Source: Gyromitra esculenta (taxonomy: Eukaryota; Ascomycota; Pezizomycetes; Pezizales; Discinaceae). Taken from it: a stretch of DNA of 64,000 nt. Positions 11,430-23,840 of this stretch are shown in pieces (position 1 is the first letter of the stretch; the number at the start of each line of letters is the position of its first letter). The notes beneath the pieces were generated by a model that worked only from the letters and a program-made list of their open reading frames with translations, was not told where the DNA came from and ran no database searches. The position numbers and the translations under genes were made by a program. Where the stretch lies: positions 1,054,001-1,118,000 of the forward strand of contig JBCAML010000014.1 in assembly GCA_038503075.1 (NCBI GenBank). Direction: 5' to 3'.

Positions 11430-13597
11430 CTACCAAAAAGTACGCTTCAGCATCTGCCATATCACCAGCCCTCCAATCGCGCCCCAAGGTTTCAAGATCT
11501 CAACCCCAACAAACCCCCGCCAGGCAAGATACACCAGAGTTCCTCTAACTATAGCATCAAATCCTTTCAACATTCCATCACCAAACCCAATTAACTCCGT
11601 AAGCAGCGCCTGTACGACACTCTCTCTATATGATCTTGGCTCAAAACCAGGCAAAAGCAGAATCCGACGGTCAATTACTGAAGGAGCATTAGAGCGTAGG
11701 GGTAATGGTCTAGCCGCTTCTCCGAATTTCCCCACATACGCAGTGACCTTTGTGGCCATGTTCTGACTTGAAAAGATCCATTGCCTCATTCCCGCAATCA
11801 CACGCCAGGCCAACCTCTGGCCAAAACCCCCCCGATCATTATCAGCAACATCCTCCTCAATTGCATCCAGTAATGATACCGTCAGTTCTAGGTTTGAGAC
11901 TTCGATACTTCTCTCATCTTCAGATTTAGAGAGCATTTCTGATATCAGTGAATGCTGCATAGATTGACTGACAGCCCAGGTAACGTAGAATCGAGGGCTA
12001 AAGACTGTGATATCAACTTCTTGTATAGGTATTGTCGTAGCAGCGCCTTCGGTAGCTGAAATCGATTGGTATGTCCCTTTCCGGAGTTGGCTCTCAACAC
12101 CAGCTGCACTGTAGTGTACTATTAAGGGGTGGGGATAGCCTTGAACTCGGCTCTGGAGGTATTTTCTGAAATATTTCTCCAGTTGTCTTCGTGGTACCAC
12201 CTATTAGCAGAAACATTACAAAGGCGATGGCCCATACTCTTACAATTCAAGCGTAGTTACTCTCCTGCTGATACTCGTTCCTTTTATCTCAGGCCTGAAA
12301 TAAACTTTCAACTTCTTCACCCCGAATAGTTTCGATGCCTGCCAAATGATTTTTGGAAAGGTCATCAAGCCACTCCAGCCGTACTTCACCACAAATAGCA
12401 ACGACTTTATAAACGAGGTTGATAGATCGGACATGTAAATCGGAGGATCAGTGGAACGAACTGCTGCGATGAGTTTCTTGTTGTTGGCATCGTCATATAG
12501 TGTTATAACTGTGTTTACGAGATTCTTCGAATCTTCTTGTGATGATAGTGGGTCACGAGTGAGAACATGGTATTTGCCCGTGCGGTCGTTGAATGGTGAA
12601 ACATGGAATGATTTGGAAAAACTACTTGAAATCAAGACTGGTTTTTCTGCCTCCGAGACGATGGTGGGATCTATTAGAGCCCCAGAAGGACGAAGTATAT
12701 ACATATGGCGTTCGTCGAAAGTGTTGTTGACTTCAACGACTACAAATGACAAGACCGAATGTTTATCTTTGAGGTACCTTTGTATTCGCCTCCACATCAG
12801 CTCGTTTCCTTTTACAAAAGAAAAGTCATGAGTGGGAAAACATCCGTACCAAAAACTCACAGGATTAAACTGATATCCCAGGAATCTTGGTTCAGTAACA
12901 AGATACACTGTGGGGTAATCTTCAAGATTCATATCCTATCACTCGCCAATTAGCGCCGTTTCTAATAGGTGGATTATAGCGAAGGCCAAACATTTTCCCT
13001 CAAAAAAGTCCTCATTTTTTCTTCCAGTGTATCGTTTCCACGACCAAGATAGTCTCTTGAATCTACACTGAATAACGACCACCTTCTACCACTCACCCCG
13101 TTGTCTTTATGTCCGTTATCAAATGAGAACAAACGTCCGATCGAGCCATGAAAGCTTAGGGGGATTCCCATTTCCAAGATTGAGTACGCGAAGGAGTGTT
13201 TCTTCGGAAACAAACGTGTATGATGTGTTCTGCAGCGGAAAAATACCGGTTCGAACTGCAGGCGTTTTTCTCCAAGTTTCTTGGCTCCTGGCAAACTGGC
13301 TCTTTGAGAGCAGACATAGGAAACCCCTACAAAAACACATAGCGTAGTAGATATTGCCACAGCTACCCATGAGAAATGAGCAACCGATACAGGTATCTGA
13401 TGGCGGAATGAAAAGAAGCACAGCCCGGCAATCGAAAGAGCTTCTTTGATAGCAGCAGCGCGATTGGCAGGATTGAATAGAGAACTCACCCACAGAGATG
13501 TTGCAGCTGCGGGTATTGCCGTGAGGGATGCCATTGTAGGGTTGGTGTGAGTTGTAAAGACAGGGGTGTTATTGTAACGTAGCATTGCGCCAAGCAT
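11430..13597 (-). CDS. DUF1365 family membrane-associated protein
   Basis: Member of the DUF1365 family, whose biochemical role is unknown; bacterial relatives often sit near cyclopropane-fatty-acid synthase and FAD enzymes. Three exons, 13597-12992, 12935-12261 and 12200-11430, give 683 residues. The N-terminus has two hydrophobic segments (about residues 40-65 and 72-95). The conserved core starts near residue 110 with the basic FFRCRTHHTRLFPKKHSF and continues across exon 2 with EPRFLGYQFNPVSFWYGC and RHMYILRPSGA. The C-terminal exon contains further hydrophobic stretches. Intron donors are gtttgg and gtaact. The domain alone is about 250 residues in bacteria, so this fungal form has long N- and C-terminal additions. 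A start further upstream is possible. Confidence 0.82.
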
Positions 13598-15734
13598 CTA
13601 GCAATTCAAGCCCAATCACTTGCTTGTAATCGAAGCTTGAGACAAAATTCGAGATGTGAGAGAACTGATGTTCTCTTGACGGATGGCGGAATCTAGAACA
13701 GATAATTTATAGATAGGAAGTTCGGATGGAAAGAGAGATATCCGGGCAGACTCCCGATTCTAACTTGGCTTATTGCTCAGAGTGATCGGTTATGACTAAT
13801 CACCAATGGCTAGTATTCATCAAATATCACTCGACGGATATGGATAACGCTGTAGATAACGAAGAAAGGCTGCTGGTTAACTCGATACCGTACCCAAGCC
13901 CGGGCGTTTCCTACGCCATATATAAAGCAATTCTATCATCGTTTTCGGGTATATCGCCTCCGAATCCCAGACACTCCCATGAACTTCCGCCGATCTCTTG
14001 AAACGCCTCATCCCGGAGTAAGCTCTGATATTATCAGCCCCGTCATGTATGTGACACGCGCCCCAAATTAAGGTGTGGTTTCATACAACGTTTTGAGCAG
14101 GCTTCAACATTGTAGATCAATCCTATATTTTTGGGGCTAGCGACACCATGACGATTACTTAAATCGAAAATTACTAATGACTCATACAAGATAGGCAAGC
14201 TTACTCAGATCAGTCTTCGACATCGCATTAGCTCCCTTTCTAAACAAATATCTAATCAGAGCCCTAGACTCGACGAACCAGGAAGAACCCCTCCGTTGTT
14301 TAGACGACTTATTACGCGAAATAACGAATACTGGGAGCTTAGCCGGTCTGTATCTCCGCTAGGCTTCTGATTGGTCAACATCGGCAAAAGTCAACTGCTT
14401 AGACGGGTATTAAGCAATGTCATATATCTACAAGGTGGCTGACGATGCTTAATCTCGCCCCAAATAGGGATCGAGCAGGCGCCAGGGCTACTCTCTTACG
14501 CCCTAACGGTGTTTTGATGTGGTCTCGTTGTTGCAAGCCTACAGGGGAAAAAAAAAAGCAAATACCTTGATTTACTTAGGCATGAAGGTAAAAATCGGAA
14601 CAGGCGTGGATCAAGATTTATGGCCACTTGGAAAATGAAACAGATGACCAGAAGTCAAAAAAAAGGTCGCGATATCCTTTGAATACCGTATCTACTGTCG
14701 GGATACGGCCCAGCTTCGCGACCACTTAAAAGCACAGAATTACGTGGCTCATACCCTGAGTGGTGGGTTTCTAGTCTTCTCTGCCACACTCAGCACCATA
14801 TCGGGTTTAGCTGGGCCATATTTCGACAGTGAATACGGTACCTTTGAACCTACCACTTTTGTTGCATCCGTACCACAGGTTTATAAACTTCTCGATTGTT
14901 GTGCATGTTCCGATCTTTTGCAACCTTCGCTATATGAAAATCACTAACCAGGATTCAAACAGTTCCGGTTTTTGTCTCCATATCCGAGTAGTTATATCCC
15001 TCAGGAGATGAAGAGAACTGAGATCTAGATCACGTCAGTCCTATTGATTACTACCACTCGTGTCACCAGATTTATAATGCTTCACGTAACTGAAAGAACT
15101 GGTCCAGAATTCGGTCACGGAACGCATTATAAATCTAGCAACATGAGTAGAAAAAGCCGTTATTTAATTTTTTCGGTGCTATCTAGGCTTCTTCAACGCA
15201 GCAGCAGCCTTGCGAGCCACAGAACTGCAGAAGCCGCTGAACCGCATGCTGTTATGGGACAAGTTTTTGGCAAGTATATCTAGACTGGGCGGGGTGGTTT
15301 GAAGGGGCTTCGGGATGTTACCTCACCCCATAATTTGGTCCTGTCCTTTAAGCTGTTGTAAACTGGAAAGCGTATGCGAACGGACTATCCTAATGACCCA
15401 ATCAGTAGAAGCAATGTCGCATGGAGAAATCGATGTGGCCTGATGCTGATAGATTCACCGCCAGGCCCGGGTTCAGACGGTTTCTTCAACACCCACGCTT
15501 ACCCGGTACTAATTGTTCATTTAAGCATCTAAATCCCAGATCCAGTGCGAACAAATACGTCTCCTGGCTTACATTCGCCTGCTTGCATAAACTATGTGGT
15601 TCTGAACTTTGGCAAACAGGACTAGGAACGGATATAGTTTTTCTACCTCCCGCCCATCTAACACTGCACCAGGCGAGCTATCTCGCATGATTCAAACTAG
15701 ATTTCGTCTTCGGCCCAAATTCTCCTTGAAAAAC
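13598..15734. other. long intergenic region, no supported gene
   Basis: 2.1 kb without a convincing coding frame. A TATATAAA sequence at about 13918 precedes a 30-codon ORF at 13979 that I do not consider supported. Stop codons are frequent in all frames and there is no visible repeat. Confidence 0.5.
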
Positions 15735-17069
15735 CTAAATCATTTCAACCTCCTTCATATCCACAACTTTCCCAGTCCTCCAAGTAACCTCATACTCCCC
15801 CCCATCTACTTCCTTCCACCTCCGCCTCTCCACTTCCTGCCTTCCTGAGCTTGCTTCGATCAAATCCTTCACCCATTCCCCAAATACCGGTAACATCTTA
15901 AAAGCATGTCCCGAGTCCCCTGTAGCTACAATCAATCCCTCACTCCCCGGTACATAATCAATAATATATTCCGAATCCCTCGTATCAACGCACCAACACA
16001 ACCTCGCACCCACAAAAGGCCTATCTGCAAATTCCGGAAGCGTTTCCCGTAAAAGCTTTCGAGCAAGTTCTTCATCGACCTTCGGGAGTAACGCAGAACC
16101 TGAAATTGAAGCCGGAGGAAGCGATGCGGCAGAAGACGGAGAGCGATTGGAATACCCTGCGCCAGAAGGACAGATCTTTATAAGATTAGTTTTACGATCC
16201 GGTTCAAAGAAGAACCCAAGATCCCGGGCGTAGGTAACTGGTATACCGCGAAGCGGGGCTGCTTCCTCCTCCGTGAGTTGGATGTGGACTATAGACCAGG
16301 AAAGGGCAGTGAGCTGGGCACCCATAGCTGGAAGAACAGATGCAGTGTTGGCGCCGAGAGCGAGGACGGTAAGGGATGCATGATATTCTCCAGATAATTT
16401 TGTTGCTACGCCGATACACTTCCCGGCAGAACTAGGTGATGCCGAGTAAAGTATCTTAGTCACCTCTGCTCCAGTAACGAACTTAACACCCATCTTGACG
16501 CACTCGCTGTATACGGCACGCATGGCGTCTGCAGCATGTGCATATCCTGCCAACTTGTTCAGGTAGCCTACCCAGCCGGTCATGGGGCCGTTAAATTGAG
16601 GGACGAGTGACTTGATAGTCTCTCTATCATTGATAGGGAATATGGAGCTGGAGAAAGCTGGGTTATTAGATATAGAGGTAAGGGAACGCTGGTGAGATTC
16701 CCTGGACTTCGCAGGAGCGTTGGCAGAGTTGGCGAGGAGGTAACCGACTTGGTGAAAGTGGGGTGCGAAGAAGGGGGATTTCCACGCTTTGATAGCTCCC
16801 TAGAGAGGTCTTAGCTACTGGTAGCCATGGTACTGGTGTTGAGCTAGACTCACCAGCGCCAATTCCGCGTAAAACGGATCCTCGTATTCTGCTCTGACTA
16901 TCTTGTTTAAATCATAACCTGCTGAGTATGGGGATGGTATCTCAGAACCCTTCTCGAGGGCCGTGATATTGCTGTACCCAGCGGTGGCTAGATGATATGC
17001 CGTCGATAGGCCAAACGTCCCTGCACCGGCAATGAGAATTGGTGCATCTTTACTGATACTTGACGTCAT
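15735..17069 (-). CDS. FAD-dependent amine oxidase, fructosyl amino acid oxidase (amadoriase) type
   Basis: DAO-family flavoenzyme, most like fungal fructosyl amino acid oxidases, which oxidise glycated amines to free amine, glucosone and H2O2. Two exons, 17069-16854 and 16799-15735, give 426 residues. The Rossmann dinucleotide motif GAGTFG is at residues 15-20 ([18 protein letters not shown]). Near the C-terminus [19 protein letters not shown] places cysteines at about 340 and 342, where the covalent flavin link of this family lies, followed by [18 protein letters not shown]. No peroxisomal SKL-type tail is present (ends KEVEMI), unlike several relatives. Saccharopine or sarcosine oxidase activity is an alternative. 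GLE1 lies upstream, transcribed in the same direction. Confidence 0.82.
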
Positions 17070-17475
17070 AGTGGATTGGTGATTAGAATGATTCGATATG
17101 CGGGGTTGTTACGAATATAGCTATTAGGCTCTGCGGCTCTTAAGCCCTGTGAGAGCCGCACCCTCTGCGTGAAATGGTATGAATATTTGAACTGCTATGA
17201 TACAAGAATTTATAAAGCCGCTACTCCAAGTGCACCTGTGAGTACGCATGCCCTTCTAAAAAAACCCAGTTCCCCCACGCTTGCCAGTATGTGTCTACAG
17301 TACAGATACTCCACTTTAAATCAGAAAAGACCGAACCTCGAACCAAATATATATAAAACCCTGCGCCTTCTCACTCCCCTATTTTACACTCCCCAAAGCC
17401 CTTCCAGGATCACATCGAGCTGAAACCCACATACGAAATCCCCCACATCACTCCCTCCTCTAGTATCGTGACAAA
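17070..17475. other. intergenic with TATA and CT-rich tract on plus strand
   Basis: Separates the oxidase start from the GLE1 3' end. ATATATATAAAA at about 17346 is followed by a long pyrimidine-rich stretch (17365-17460), a typical fungal core-promoter layout, but it faces into the 3' end of GLE1 rather than towards the oxidase. Confidence 0.35.
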
Positions 17476-19282
17476 TCAAGAATTCTTCCACCATTCTTCC
17501 TCTCTTAAGAATTTCCCATACGCTTTGACCGCCGAGGCACCACCGAGGCCGGAGTCTACACCTTTAATCGCCCAGTCGGTGATACACAGCTCAACAAGTT
17601 TCTTAGCCTGGTGCCCGTAAACGCCGACAAGCTTCCTAGCGCCAACTTGTAGAAGCGTCTTCATGACGAAAAAATGGGAATTGGTGAGCTTTTCCATGGG
17701 GTGGTTTAGCAGGGAGGCAACTGCGTGCCAAAGGTTGAAAATCGGGTACGGGTTAATCATCTTAGAACCACCGAAATCCCTAAAGTCCCAAAACGTCAGT
17801 AAGCAGTTTAGTTTCCCAAATACTCTGTTATATTTACCTTCCCGCAATCGCTGCGTATCCCGCTGTCAGCCCCACCAGAGCATTGATATGCGCTTCTTCG
17901 GCTTCCCATTTTCCATCCTCGTCCACTTTCCATCCTAACCGTTTTCTGTCGGGTTCGGTGTCTTCCGGTCCAAGTTCACCTCTCAGAATAGGATTCTTCT
18001 TGAGGAGTCGAGCGATGATAATATCAATGAACGAGTTGCCATTGAGGGTCAGGTCATCACTAGCAAACGCAGCGATGATGGTGATACCAATCGGATCCGC
18101 TGTTTCAGGTTTAATCGAGCATTCAGCCTCGACTTGCTTCACAAGTAGTTTTGCGAGCTCGTTGACAGCCCAAATAAACGCGATGGGGACGGAGACGTCG
18201 CTGTTCTGGCCGGGATTGAGAAAAAAGTTACTGGCTGCTACCATCGGCCCGCTTGTATCTCGAAGGAGTTCACTAAATGTGGCTTTGAAGAATTCACGCT
18301 GTTGAAATTATGAGCAAAACTTCTAGCAGAGAAATAGAAATAATCCGAGACTTACAACTGCAACAGTTTGTTGTCTTTCTCCATTTAGTTGACCCAGTTT
18401 TGGGCGCAGCTCACGACGTATAGCCATGAGGTTTTTACTTTTCATAAATTGCGGCTCGTTGCTGACATCCTGACGCACTTTTTTCAGAGAAGCGAGAACT
18501 TTATTAACGGCAGCTGTCTCAGCGCTTACAACTTTCCTACCGTAGACTTGTGGCCCAGTGTATTGTTGTTGCTGTTGTTGTTGCACGACTTGGTTTTCTC
18601 GTTCCCTAGCAGCCTTCTGTTCTTCTTGTCTCTTCGAATCCGCCTCCTTCTGAGCAGCCTCCTGTTTTTTCTTCTCTTCTTCAGCCCTCTGTTTTTCAGC
18701 CTCTGCCCTTGCCAATTCCTCTTGTTTCCGTCGCCTCTCCTGTTCCTCCTGCTCTCGCTGACGTCGTTGCATTTCTTCCTGTCTAGCTCTTTCCTCTGCA
18801 GCTCTGCGGGCAGCCTCCTCTGCGGCTCTGGCTTGTCGTTCCCTCTCCTCACGTTCCAATTGTGCTCGCTTAATTTCTTCAGCCCGCCTTTTTTCGAAAA
18901 GATATCTGACTTTTTTCTGAAATTGCTCCTCGAGTGCAGCAGCCTCTTTGGCATTGAATCGATTCTCTTCGAGATATACTAGCGTAAACTCGCGATTGGC
19001 CCGCTTATCGTTATTGCTGAGAGCACCCGCAATGGTATACTCGTGGGCCTTAAGATCCAGCATATTGAGGCGATCGGCAAGAGCCTTCGAGTGTGAAACC
19101 GAATTGTTCTTTCCATGACACTTCGCCACTGGCGACATTCCGTAAATACTTCTATTATCGTAACTGGTGATCTCTGCGAAAAGATCGTCGTCGTCGGTGG
19201 ACTCGGTTTCCGACCACTCGCCGTCAGACTCTGGCAGAGGCATACGAGCTGCCGCAGGGCTCCATGGCGATGCGGAGGTCAT
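17476..19282 (-). CDS. GLE1: Gle1, mRNA export factor at the nuclear pore
   Basis: Nucleoporin that, with inositol hexakisphosphate, activates the DEAD-box ATPase Dbp5 at the cytoplasmic face of the pore. Three exons, 19282-18356, 18298-17838 and 17779-17476, give 563 residues. The N-terminus is acidic (SDGEWSETESTDDDDLF). A long charged coiled coil (about residues 110-235, E/R/K/A heptads) and a seven-residue Gln run follow. The C-terminal GLE1 domain begins near NKVLASLKKVR and includes SVPIAFIWAVNELAKLLVKQ, PILRGELGPED and GLTAGYAAIAGRDFGG. Both introns are 57-58 nt with good gtaag/gtaaat donors. Short for the family in its N-terminal half only. Confidence 0.93.
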
Positions 19283-20155
19283 GTTAGGAATTGGCGGAAT
19301 TGCGTGGTCTTAAAAAGCACTATTTCAGGCACCCGGTGATAAGCACTTCTTGCCCACAATCAGAAGAAGCGAGGACAAGGTGCTCTACTGTTCGAAAAGT
19401 AGTGTTGGAGAACGGATTCAAGGGGACGGGAGTGGACGGGCGGAAGAGATCACAGGAGCTCTTGACTCGACAGTGGGGAGCACGAATAACATACCGATTG
19501 GAGTTCTAGGGCTGTGTTGTTGCTGCGGTGATGGGTGGTGGGTGAGGTTGGGAGGTTGGAACCCGGGAGCTGGCGGTTGGTTAGCTACTGCACAGCAGCA
19601 GTCGTTTGATGAGGCAGCAGCAACAATACCGTACCCCTGTAGCAGGACCAACTTCACCATGCAGACAATGGAGTTTAAATGTAAAAATAAACAAGTGGGT
19701 AGAACTGCATAAGAAATCTTTTTATCTCGAAGAAGAGTTCTAGACACTTTTGTGAACATGGAGAAATACATGTAGCCCATGTCGCCTCATTGAACGCCTA
19801 CCGCTGTGCACAGATGAGGCTGCCACACGAGGTCACGGGTGTGGTATCACTCAATCACGTTCGAGCCACACTCAGCTGCGGGAAACGAAACTGTGCCAGT
19901 GATTTAACCTAGGCCTCACACAAATATTATAGCCGGTCTCTATCAAAAAAGTCTATGTACAGTGATAATTTTCCTTTTGCATACATAACAAAAAAACAAA
20001 ACTCAAAATTCAAAACGCACCAAATGGCCACTAAAAACTAGCAAACAAAAGCAATCAAGACTGCAAACAGTGGTTATAACAAAATGAAATAGAGAAAAAA
20101 GCGAGAGCGAAAGCTAAAGAAACTAAAGGACATATTCTCATCTCAGGTTCCTCCG
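19283..20155. other. intergenic, GLE1 upstream region
   Basis: No gene seen. The first 500 bp are the GLE1 promoter side; ORFs on both strands at 19350-19780 mirror each other and look spurious. AT-rich from 19900. Confidence 0.5.
19767..19774. repeat. TACATGTA palindrome
   Basis: Single copy, 485 bp upstream of the GLE1 start. Confidence 0.6.
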
Positions 20156-20761
20156 CTAAGTCTCGGGTTCCTCCAGAAGATGCTTGACTCTTACAACAAG
20201 GTGATGGAAGCGCTCCTGGAGAATGGTCTCGTCTGTGTTGGTGGGCGTAGCATTCAGTTGGTGAACAAAATCATCCTGCAAATTTTTGATCTTCACGAGA
20301 ATTTGTGACTTTGTGTTTGCATGTCTCTGTCGAGGATTCAGATATACGTACTGAAGCCATATGCCGAAACTAGCTTCTCTCATCTGAGGAGCGAGCGGGA
20401 GAGACCCATCAGTCATGAGCGCTTGGATATGTTCGCGAAACGAGACGAAGTGAAGCCTGACATCGCCGCTGGCGGGCCCATCATCGCGTAGACGATAGAC
20501 CTCAATAGCAATCTTCTCAAATTCATAGAGAACAGATTGTGTTGCTAGTGGATTGTATCTACGAAGCTTTAAAAATTGCTCAAGCACTGCCATTCTATCC
20601 ATGCAGAGCTTACGCACTTCTTTCCGCTCTTCCTCGTTCCTCAATGGCGGATAATCTATATATTCTGGACTACCTCCTGTGTAATCGGCCTCGTTCCCAA
20701 AATAAACAGTGCCAGACACTGGATCATACCAATGCTCTGGGAAAACTGGCGGGATCGGCAT
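20156..20761 (-). CDS. orphan protein, 201 aa
   Basis: Not recognised. Uninterrupted ORF of 201 codons with normal amino-acid composition. It starts MPIPPVFPEHWYDPVSGTVY, an aromatic and proline-rich N-terminus. After about residue 40 it is predicted helical with many charged pairs (EEERKEVRKLCMDRMAVLEQ and later ILVKIKNLQDDFVHQL). No signal peptide, no membrane segment and only one cysteine. Upstream DNA carries no recognised element. The opposite strand is not open across it, which favours a real gene. Likely a lineage-restricted cytosolic protein; function not inferable. Confidence 0.6.
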   Translation of the reverse strand: MPIPPVFPEHWYDPVSGTVYFGNEADYTGGSPEYIDYPPLRNEEERKEVRKLCMDRMAVLEQFLKLRRYNPLATQSVLYEFEKIAIEVYRLRDDGPASGDVRLHFVSFREHIQALMTDGSLPLAPQMREASFGIWLQYVYLNPRQRHANTKSQILVKIKNLQDDFVHQLNATPTNTDETILQERFHHLVVRVKHLLEEPET

Positions 20762-21687
20762 TTTCTCAGTCCTTGTACTGGCAGAAATGTGGAAAAGGTC
20801 TGTAGATTTTCTTGATTGGAGGTTAGATTCGGCCCTAATGATGCTGTAACTTGAAAGATCTGGCTATGTCTTTTATTTTGGCCTAAAGGCAAGTTGAATT
20901 TTTGTGTAGTAGACTCCTCAATAGCAAGTGCTTATAGGGAAACTATTCTCAAATTGCTGACGGCTTTGCACGAATATATATAGGGGAGTAACAACTAGGG
21001 ATATAATGATCACTACCGTAGCGGTATATGTAGCCTATTAGTGCGTAGAAGAGAGATAATAGAACTCCTTGTATCTTAACAAATTTTGAAGATACGAAAT
21101 ACAATCCTGCAGGAGTAAGCTTAGGATGTCGTAGGAATCGTAGAAAGAAACACCAGAGAGGATAGCAGGGCCTAGAGGATCAAAGTTAGATGTATGTATC
21201 AAGGGAATGCACCCCAGTGAACGGTGTTTGCACATGCCGGTTCAGTATATGTAGAAACTGATCAAGTAACAAGTGGCGTTAGCAGTCCAAGGACAATACA
21301 TATGGTTTTCCCGTGTCTCAAAACAATCCAGCCCGCTCTTCCAACGGTCTTACAATTTGTAGCCCAAACCGATGCAGATGAGTGATTCAATCTTGAGGAG
21401 GATAATATTCAAAACCCTAGGCTTTGCGAACATACTAGCCTAGCCGAGTAAACATGTCGATATAAAACCTTTCTACACCCTACAATAGCTGCATTACGCT
21501 CTTTGAGAAAATCTTAGAATCGCAGCCCTCGAGTGATTTTCCATGCAGCTGACTCATCCGGCCGAGGGCTTGGCTTTTCAGCCTCTCGCTAGCTGCAACG
21601 ATCGCCACTTCAACACCACACGCGTTTCCTTCGCATCGCCTTCTCCTTCATCGTACCTTCTATACCGTCACCGCCCCAGCAGCAACC
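20762..21687. other. intergenic, shared 5' region of orphan and U2AF1
   Basis: Divergent spacer. A 65-codon minus-strand ORF at 21235-21038 is not supported by any domain. CT-rich DNA at 21600-21680 fits the U2AF1 promoter. Confidence 0.45.
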
Positions 21688-22462
21688 ATGGCCAACTACC
21701 TCGCCTCTATTTTCGGCACCGAGCAGGACAAAGTCAACTGTATGTACTAGCCCGTTTTTCTGCTCCAATGCTACTCTCAATTCTCTGCTAAAAAAAAAAT
21801 CTATAAAAACCACATAGGCTCGTTCTACTACAAAATCGGCGCCTGTCGTCACGGCGATCGCTGCTCCCGTAAACACGTTAAGCCGTCGTACTCACAGACG
21901 ATTCTGCTTCCAAACCTGTACCAGAACCCCGCGTTCGATCCGAAAAACAAGATGAACCCGTCGCAGCTCCAGAACCATTTTGATGCTTTCTATGAAGACT
22001 TTTTCTGCGAGATGTGCAAATACGGCGAAGTAGAGGAGGTTGTTGTGTGCGATAATAATAACGATCGTATGTGGCTTTCTTTTTCCTCTCTGGGTTGGTG
22101 AGGTGGTAAGGCTGACACAGGAAAACCCAGATTTGATCGGCAACGTCTACGCCCGCTTCAAGTACGAGGAAGACGCGCAATCAGCTTGCGACGCGCTAAA
22201 TGCGAGGTGGTACGCGGCACGTCCGATTTATTGCGAGCTGTCACCGGTTACGGATTTTAGGGAAGCGTGTTGTCGACTGAACAGTGGGGAGGGTTGTGTT
22301 AGGGGGGGGTTCTGCAATTTCATTCACAGGAAGGAGCCGAGTAAAGACTTGGAAAGAGAGTTGGAATTGGGCATGAAAAAGTGGCTGAGGGCGAGAGGAA
22401 GAGACAAGAGGAGTGTTAGCAGGAGTGTGTCTCCAGCTGAGGGAAGACGGAGAAGGGAGTAA
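21688..22462 (+). CDS. U2AF small subunit (U2AF35/U2AF23)
   Basis: Spliceosome factor that reads the AG of the 3' splice site and dimerises with U2AF65. Orthologue of human U2AF1 and S. pombe Uaf2. Three exons, 21688-21739, 21818-22066 and 22131-22462, give 210 residues. First C3H zinc finger: Cys18, Cys27, Cys33, His37 (C-x8-C-x5-C-x3-H). The UHM/RRM follows, with NPSQLQNHFDAFYEDFF, GNVYARFKYEEDAQ and the AxxALNxRW stretch. Second C3H finger: CCRLNSGEGCVRGGFCNFIH. The tail is a short RS-like segment ending in four arginines, reduced compared with human U2AF1. Convergent with RPS2, 338 bp away. The intron-rich genome context fits its role. Confidence 0.95.
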
Positions 22463-22800
22463 ATTCAGGTGGGAGTTCTGGGTTTGGAATAGGGTCTTTT
22501 ATGTTCTCCTTTGGTTTTCAAAAGTGCTGCTAAACATCTGTACTTAGTTTCGCTGGAATTTTAATGCCTACGACGATATTCCCCAATTTTATGCAACCAA
22601 TCGTGGCCTGGTCAGAAACAGTGATAACACGTGCTTCTCTAAAATATCCTCACTCACACCCACATCGGTTTTATACTCGTTTGTGCGTGGAAAACATATC
22701 ATTAAAACAGCAATACCAGTTTCATAATTTGGAATTGGAATTGGAAAAATCAAAGCCTTTTAACATTTTTTAATATCCCTAACCCTAAAAAAACAACCAT
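22463..22800. other. convergent 3' spacer with two telomere-type repeat units
   Basis: Lies between U2AF1 and RPS2 stops. CCCTAACCCTAA at 22777-22788 is two units of the TTAGGG telomere repeat, 13 bp from the RPS2 stop codon. No gene seen. Confidence 0.5.
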
Positions 22801-23840
22801 TTAATACCTCTCCTTCCTCCTCAGATCATCACTGAACTCCTCCAGAGGACTTCTCAGCAGCTTGGTCTCCTTCCACAAGTTGGGGGTCAGGAAGGCGTAG
22901 GTGTTGCCGACGGCAGCGAAAGTAGCCTTAAGGGTGTTCTCGAGGGTCTTTGTGGAACCGGACGAGGCAGTGTAGACGTCCTGGACACCAGCAAGCTGGA
23001 GAAGACGCTTGACGGCGGGGGAAGCGACCAAACCAGTACCGCGGGGAGCAGGGATTAACTAAATCGCATTTAGCATCACTGTCTATCACTCACTCACAGG
23101 CAGCTAAGTGAAAATAGAACTTACCCTAACAGTGACGGAACCGCACTTTCCAGACTCCTTAGCAGCCAGAGAGTGGGGCTCTCCGAGAGACGAACCCCAG
23201 TATCCACGACGGATAGGAAGGACGGAGAGCTTGGCGATGATGATGGCGGCACGGATGGCAGTTGCAACTTCCTTGGAGGTCTTGATACCGAGACCGACGT
23301 GGCCCTCGCCATCACCAATAACGACAATGGCCTTGAAACGGGTACGCTGACCGGCACGGGTCTGCTTCTGGACAGGCTTGATCTGGAGAGAGGGGATGCG
23401 ATATTAGTAGCTGCTACACAGAAAGACTCATATCCCATAGCTCATGCCCCGAGTCTTAATTCGCTCAACCTCAAAAACTTTGCCAGCCAATTCCCACCCA
23501 ACAATAACACCCTCGATTCCTTAAACAAAAACTGAGAAGAAGTATCGAAGCTTCTTACCTTCATGACCTCGTCCTTCAGCTTGGGTAGGAAGAAATCAAC
23601 AATCTGGTACTCCTTGATCGGCAGAGAGTGGAGGTAGATTTCCTCCATGTTCTTGATCTTTCCAAGCTTAACCAATCTTCCGAGCTTGGTAACTGGTTGC
23701 CATTCCTTCTCCTCGTTCTTGGGACCCCTGCGAGGTCCGCGGCGTCCACCACGACCACGGCCACGATCACCACCGCGATCACCACCACCGCGAGCTCCAA
23801 ATCCTCCTCCTCCGCGTCCTGCTCCTGCTGCGTCAGCCAT
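22801..23840 (-). CDS. RPS2: 40S ribosomal protein uS5 (Rps2)
   Basis: Component of the small ribosomal subunit near the mRNA entry channel, contributing to decoding accuracy. Three exons, 23840-23559, 23382-23125 and 23058-22801, give 265 residues. Gly/Arg-rich N-terminus (RGG repeats, residues 9-38, a typical arginine-methylation substrate) is followed by the S5 RNA-binding domain ([26 protein letters not shown]) and the C-terminal S5 domain ([20 protein letters not shown]). Intron 1 is 176 nt, the longest in the window and typical of the first intron of ribosomal-protein genes; I looked for C/D-box snoRNA motifs in it and saw none. Confidence 0.97.

Noticed and set aside
18389..18982. 197-codon plus-strand ORF rich in Leu/Phe/Ser
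   Set aside because: Antisense of the GLE1 coiled-coil Glu/Lys/Arg codons.
22777..22788. Two TTAGGG telomere units as a possible internal telomere or regulatory telo-box
   Set aside because: Only two units, located in the 3' flank of RPS2; too short to mean more than chance.
23383..23558. snoRNA inside the long RPS2 first intron
   Set aside because: No convincing C and D boxes or H/ACA layout could be seen.
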